Shown here: positions 15,575-18,421 of the stretch, one piece after another
Position numbering within the stretch: the stretch's first letter is position 1
Layout: every line of letters starts with the position of its first letter
DNA from: Ignavibacteria bacterium
Lineage (GTDB): Bacteria; Bacteroidota; Ignavibacteria; Tepidaquicellales; OLB5
Assembly: GCA_027492415.1 (NCBI GenBank)
Contig: JAPUEV010000207.1
Location: 1 to 18,421, forward strand
Length of the DNA: 18,421 bases
Reading direction: 5' to 3'
The notes under the pieces: generated by a model
The model's database searches: none
Told to the model about the DNA's origin: nothing
What the model saw: the letters and a program-made list of their open reading frames with translations, nothing else
Program-made: the position numbers and the translations under genes

Positions 15575-15925
15575 ATGTCAGATCTAAAATTAATCACAAC
15601 CGAAGAGCTGAAAGTAAAGCTTGATTCAAAACATAATTTCAATTTCTGGAATGTACTTACCGATGAATATTACAATGGTGAGCTTATCCCGGGATCAATA
15701 AGGGTATCTCTTGATGTTGTGGGTAAAACAGCAAAGTCACTTGACCTGCCAAAGGATAAGGAAATTATAGTTTATTGTGCCGGTCCGGGCTGTCCGCAAA
15801 GCAAAACTGCACAGGAAAAACTTACTGCACTCGGTTATACAAATGTGTATACTTACGAAGGCGGAATTGAAGAATGGCAGAATGCAGGTTACACTATTGA
15901 TTCACAATTTGCTGAAATAGCATAG
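15575..15925 (+). CDS. Single-domain rhodanese-like sulfurtransferase
   Basis: A 116-residue cytoplasmic protein consisting of one rhodanese domain, which carries sulfur as a cysteine persulfide. The putative active cysteine is Cys68 in IIVYCAGPGCPQSKTA (about 64-79). A second cysteine, Cys73, stands where classical loops (CxxxxR) have the last loop residue, usually Arg, so the loop is CAGPGC and could form a disulfide. GGIEEWQNAGYTID (96-109) is the normal rhodanese C-terminus. The N-terminal segment NFNFWNVLTDEYYNGELIPGS replaces the usual DVR/GHIPGA. It has a good Shine-Dalgarno sequence and follows marR on the same strand, so regulation by that repressor, perhaps in response to thiol or oxidative stress, is an inference from context. 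Confidence 0.88.
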   Translation: MSDLKLITTEELKVKLDSKHNFNFWNVLTDEYYNGELIPGSIRVSLDVVGKTAKSLDLPKDKEIIVYCAGPGCPQSKTAQEKLTALGYTNVYTYEGGIEEWQNAGYTIDSQFAEIA

Positions 15926-15937
15926 TTAATATTTTAA

Positions 15938-15960
15938 GGGATAGGTCTATGACCTATCCC
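15938..15960. terminator. Hairpin between convergent rhodanese and flavoprotein genes
   Basis: GGGATAGGTC (15938-15947), loop TAT and GACCTATCCC (15951-15960) make a perfect 10-bp stem 12 nt after the rhodanese stop and 12 nt from the opposing stop. Flanks are only moderately T-rich (TTAAAAT on the minus side), so it is a terminator-like hairpin serving both directions. Confidence 0.65.
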
Positions 15961-15971
15961 AACTTCTATTC

Positions 15972-17165
15972 TTAAGCATACTGTCCTGCTGCAAAACCCG
16001 ATGCCCATGCCCACTGGAAATTATAGCCTCCAAGCCAGCCGGTAACATCAACTACTTCGCCAATAAAATACAGACCCGGTACCTTTTTTGCTTCCATTGT
16101 TTTGCCTGAAAGCTCACCGGTATCAACTCCGCCTTTGGTTACTTCAGCTTTGCCGAATCCTTCAGTGCCTTTTGGTACTATAACCCAATTATGAAGCTTA
16201 AAAGTTAACAGGTCAAGTTCTTTTTGAGTAATTCTGTTTACAGGCTTTGATGGAAAGTTAATTTCACACCAGGTTTCTGCAAAGCGTTTGGGATAAATTT
16301 TTGCAAGAACGTTAACCAGTTCAGCTTTATTGGGTTTATGTTCAGTTATTAAGGACTCAAGATCAATTGCAGGAAGCAGATCAATTGTAACTTCATCGCC
16401 ATCATTCCAATAGCTTGATATTTGCAGTATTGCAGGTCCGCTTAAACCTTTATGAGTAAATAATATATTTTCACGAAACCTGGTATTATTACATGATACA
16501 ATTGAGTCAATTGAGAGTCCTGATAGCTCACTGTAAGTTTTTTCGTTTAACGTAAAAGGGACTAAACCCGGAACAGTTTTGGTTAATTGTAAACCGAATT
16601 GTTTGGCGAGCTTATAACCAAAATCAGTTGCGCCCATTTGCGGAATTGATATACCGCCTGTGGCTATGACAAGTGACTCAGAATTAAATTCACCTATATT
16701 ACCTGTAACGTGAAATGCTGTTTCGCTTCCTGAATTATTTATTTGTTCAATTTTTTCAATTGTGCAGTTCGCTTTTATTTCGACTAAGGCATCGTCACAT
16801 TCATTTTGCAGCATTTGTACTATTTCTTTGGCAGAGCCATCACAAAAAAGCTGTCCGAGTTTTTTTTCATGATATTTGATGCCGTGTTTTTCAATGATTG
16901 CAATAAAATCCTGGGGAGTATATCTCGCTAAAGCTGATTTACAGAAATGCGGATTATTTGAAATGAAATTTTCGGGATTTACATCAAGATTTGTGAAGTT
17001 ACATCTGCCGCCGCCGGATATAAGTATTTTCTTACCGATCTTTTCGGCATGTTCTAACACAAGGACCTTCCTGCCGCGCTTGCCTGCTTCGATTGCGCAC
17101 ATTAGTCCAGCCGCACCCGCACCAATAATGATTGTGTTATAATATGTTTTTTTTAAAAAATTCAA
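15972..17165 (-). CDS. HI0933/YhiN-family FAD-dependent oxidoreductase
   Basis: Flavoprotein of the HI0933-like family, cytoplasmic; the biochemical role of most members is unsettled (BaiN in gut bacteria is one named relative). The FAD dinucleotide-binding motif GAGAAG lies at 15-20, LEHAEKIGKKILISGGGRCNFTN at about 37-59 is the family signature, and IATGGISIPQMGATDFGY (about 167-184) follows. The C-terminal block VTKGGVDTGELSGKTMEAKK and YFIGEVVDVTGWLGGYNFQWA closes the FAD site. The 397-residue length is typical. The start is TTG at 17165: the first upstream stop is three codons away, there is no ATG before the FAD motif, and 14 residues before GxGxxG is normal. It lies 21 bp after the preceding minus-strand gene, so it is the second gene of an operon. 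Confidence 0.92.
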   Translation of the reverse strand: MNFLKKTYYNTIIIGAGAAGLMCAIEAGKRGRKVLVLEHAEKIGKKILISGGGRCNFTNLDVNPENFISNNPHFCKSALARYTPQDFIAIIEKHGIKYHEKKLGQLFCDGSAKEIVQMLQNECDDALVEIKANCTIEKIEQINNSGSETAFHVTGNIGEFNSESLVIATGGISIPQMGATDFGYKLAKQFGLQLTKTVPGLVPFTLNEKTYSELSGLSIDSIVSCNNTRFRENILFTHKGLSGPAILQISSYWNDGDEVTIDLLPAIDLESLITEHKPNKAELVNVLAKIYPKRFAETWCEINFPSKPVNRITQKELDLLTFKLHNWVIVPKGTEGFGKAEVTKGGVDTGELSGKTMEAKKVPGLYFIGEVVDVTGWLGGYNFQWAWASGFAAGQYA

Positions 17166-17186
17166 ATTAGGTTCTTAATATTAGCA

Positions 17187-18421
17187 TTATTTACTATCAA
17201 TTATTATTCTTTCACCATTAAAATTATTATCAAATAATTCTGACTTAATGAAGAAATTAAAATATCCGTCTTTATTGGGAATAGAATTCAGGTAAGTTGA
17301 AAGTCCTTTACTGTAAGAAAATATTATCTCATCATTAAATAAATCGTATATACTAACAGATTCCTCATTAGCTATTACGGAATATTTCATTTCACTGTAG
17401 TGATTAGTATTTCTTAATTCCAAATATTTTCTGCTTATATAATCTTTATTGGTTTCAATTCCTGAAAAACCAACAAAATATTTATTTAAAATAAAAAACT
17501 TTATAAAGTTACCTGCTTTAATAAACCCCCCACCAGTACCAAAATCTATAGTCTGTAGCTTTATAGTATCTTTTTCATCAACATACATAAATTTATCATC
17601 AATATAATTCGTTAAATACGTATCAAAATTTTCAAATTCAGAAAAGCTTAATTGAGAAATACTAATATTCTTCACATACTCCAATTCTCCATTTGTTTTC
17701 CTGTATAATTCCAAGTATTTCTCACCTCCCAATTCACTCAGTAAAAATGAATTATACAATCCGGCTACGGGATATGTCATACTGCCATCCATACTTCGGA
17801 ATTGGTCAAATGTAAATATGGAATCATATGTCAGCTCACCCGTTTTTTGCAGGTAGTAGCCGAGATCTGTTACAACCCGCGGAGCCATACCTCCTCTGCC
17901 TCCGACTGCGACTGCAAATCCTTCCATGAAAAAAGGCAATGTATATAAACCAAGAGTTTTAAGCTTGTAATTTATCAAAATATGAGCTACTTCATGAAAA
18001 TGTGTTTGGTATGAGGTTACAACTTCATCTGTTCCAAGCATTGCGAGTCCTTTAGCGTTAAATCCAGTAATTTTCTCAACGCCTTTTTCATCAGCACAGA
18101 ATATATAGCCGATCTTCTCTTTCTCTATAACGCGCTTTTCGGATATAGTAAAGCCAAGTGTATCGGCTATCATATCAACAAAATCATCAAGCCGTTTTAT
18201 ACAGTAATCATTGAAATATTTAGGCTCTTCTATGCTAAAAGAGAAATATTTGCTTTCTGTTTTCTTCCATTTATCTGCAAAATAAGTACTGTTTGTAATA
18301 AAACCATCATTAAAATAATATACTTTGCTGAAATTCGCATCAGGTACGCTGAATTTTACCTCAATCAAAGCATCATTAGGCTGCTTTTCAGTTAGTATAT
18401 ATTTATATTTACCATTTTTAA
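17187..18421 (-). CDS. Putative gluzincin-type zinc metallopeptidase, 5' end beyond the window
   Basis: The visible 410 residues contain HEVAH (codons at 17996-17982), then a Glu 20 residues on in FFMEGFAVAVGG (codon at 17924-17922). This HExxH-x19-E arrangement fits gluzincin (peptidase MA-like) metallopeptidases, where the two His and the distant Glu bind zinc. The C-terminal part (about the last 150 residues) is beta-rich and unrecognised, with a Phe/Tyr-rich composition. The frame is open to the right edge: the TTG at 18368 that could be taken as a start is preceded by 17 further sense codons with no stop, so the protein begins outside. Signal peptide and localisation are therefore unknown. 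It is followed after 21 bp by the flavoprotein gene on the same strand. Base composition is more AT-rich than its neighbours. Confidence 0.75.
   Translation of the reverse strand, partial: KNGKYKYILTEKQPNDALIEVKFSVPDANFSKVYYFNDGFITNSTYFADKWKKTESKYFSFSIEEPKYFNDYCIKRLDDFVDMIADTLGFTISEKRVIEKEKIGYIFCADEKGVEKITGFNAKGLAMLGTDEVVTSYQTHFHEVAHILINYKLKTLGLYTLPFFMEGFAVAVGGRGGMAPRVVTDLGYYLQKTGELTYDSIFTFDQFRSMDGSMTYPVAGLYNSFLLSELGGEKYLELYRKTNGELEYVKNISISQLSFSEFENFDTYLTNYIDDKFMYVDEKDTIKLQTIDFGTGGGFIKAGNFIKFFILNKYFVGFSGIETNKDYISRKYLELRNTNHYSEMKYSVIANEESVSIYDLFNDEIIFSYSKGLSTYLNSIPNKDGYFNFFIKSELFDNNFNGERIIIDSK

Noticed and set aside
18366..18368. TTG as the start of the gluzincin-like gene
   Set aside because: The frame stays open to the window edge with protein-like sequence (NGKYKYILTEKQPNDA), so the gene is cut by the window.
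1..18421. CRISPR arrays, tRNA/rRNA genes, insertion sequences, phage or defence genes
   Set aside because: Looked for on both strands; no regularly spaced repeats, cloverleaf-like sequence, transposase or integrase motifs were seen.

Overview
This is AT-rich bacterial DNA from the Bacteroidetes/Chlorobi/Ignavibacteria side of the tree, most likely an Ignavibacteria-like lineage. Three things point there: secreted proteins ending in a type IX secretion (T9SS) type A tail with the NYPNPFNPVT signature; promoters of the Bacteroidetes form TAnnTTTG (-7) with an upstream TTG (-33) and hardly any Shine-Dalgarno sequence; and a long Bacteroidetes-type alpha-helical hypothetical protein. No phage, CRISPR, insertion sequence, rRNA or tRNA gene was seen. 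All three stop codons end intact genes, so the code is standard.

Layout. 248-1666 (+) is a secreted M43-type zinc metalloprotease with a T9SS tail, converging on a small membrane protein (1676-2170, -). 2310-4700 (-) is a large transketolase-like ThDP enzyme with a terminator, divergent from a GT4 glycosyltransferase (4903-6039, +). That gene converges, 1 bp apart, on a 482-residue helical hypothetical (6041-7489, -). A 251-bp regulatory gap with a repeated TTTCCAAGA motif leads to a 101-residue fibronectin III protein (+). Next is a secreted Asp-box (BNR)/T9SS protein (8110-9819, +) whose frame is continuous for 570 codons but carries four internal stops, so it is called a pseudogene. A bidirectional terminator separates it from a cysteine-desulfurase-like class V aminotransferase (9902-11410, -) and an MFS exporter (11509-12834, -).

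12943-14996 (+) holds trhO (tRNA U34 hydroxylase) followed by two unrecognised small proteins. 15081-15925 (+) is a marR regulator with a single-domain rhodanese; a shared GTTGACAAT motif lies upstream of each gene. A hairpin separates these from a minus-strand pair: a TTG-started HI0933/YhiN-like flavoprotein (15972-17165) and a gluzincin-like HExxH protein (17187 onward) that runs off the right end of the window.

Most of the window is ordinary core and accessory metabolism. I found no convincing new multi-gene system. The points most worth a second look are the four-stop, frame-intact T9SS gene; the near-leaderless promoters and their shared upstream element; the putative MarR operator pair around the rhodanese gene; and the repeat and dyad motifs in two divergent intergenic gaps.
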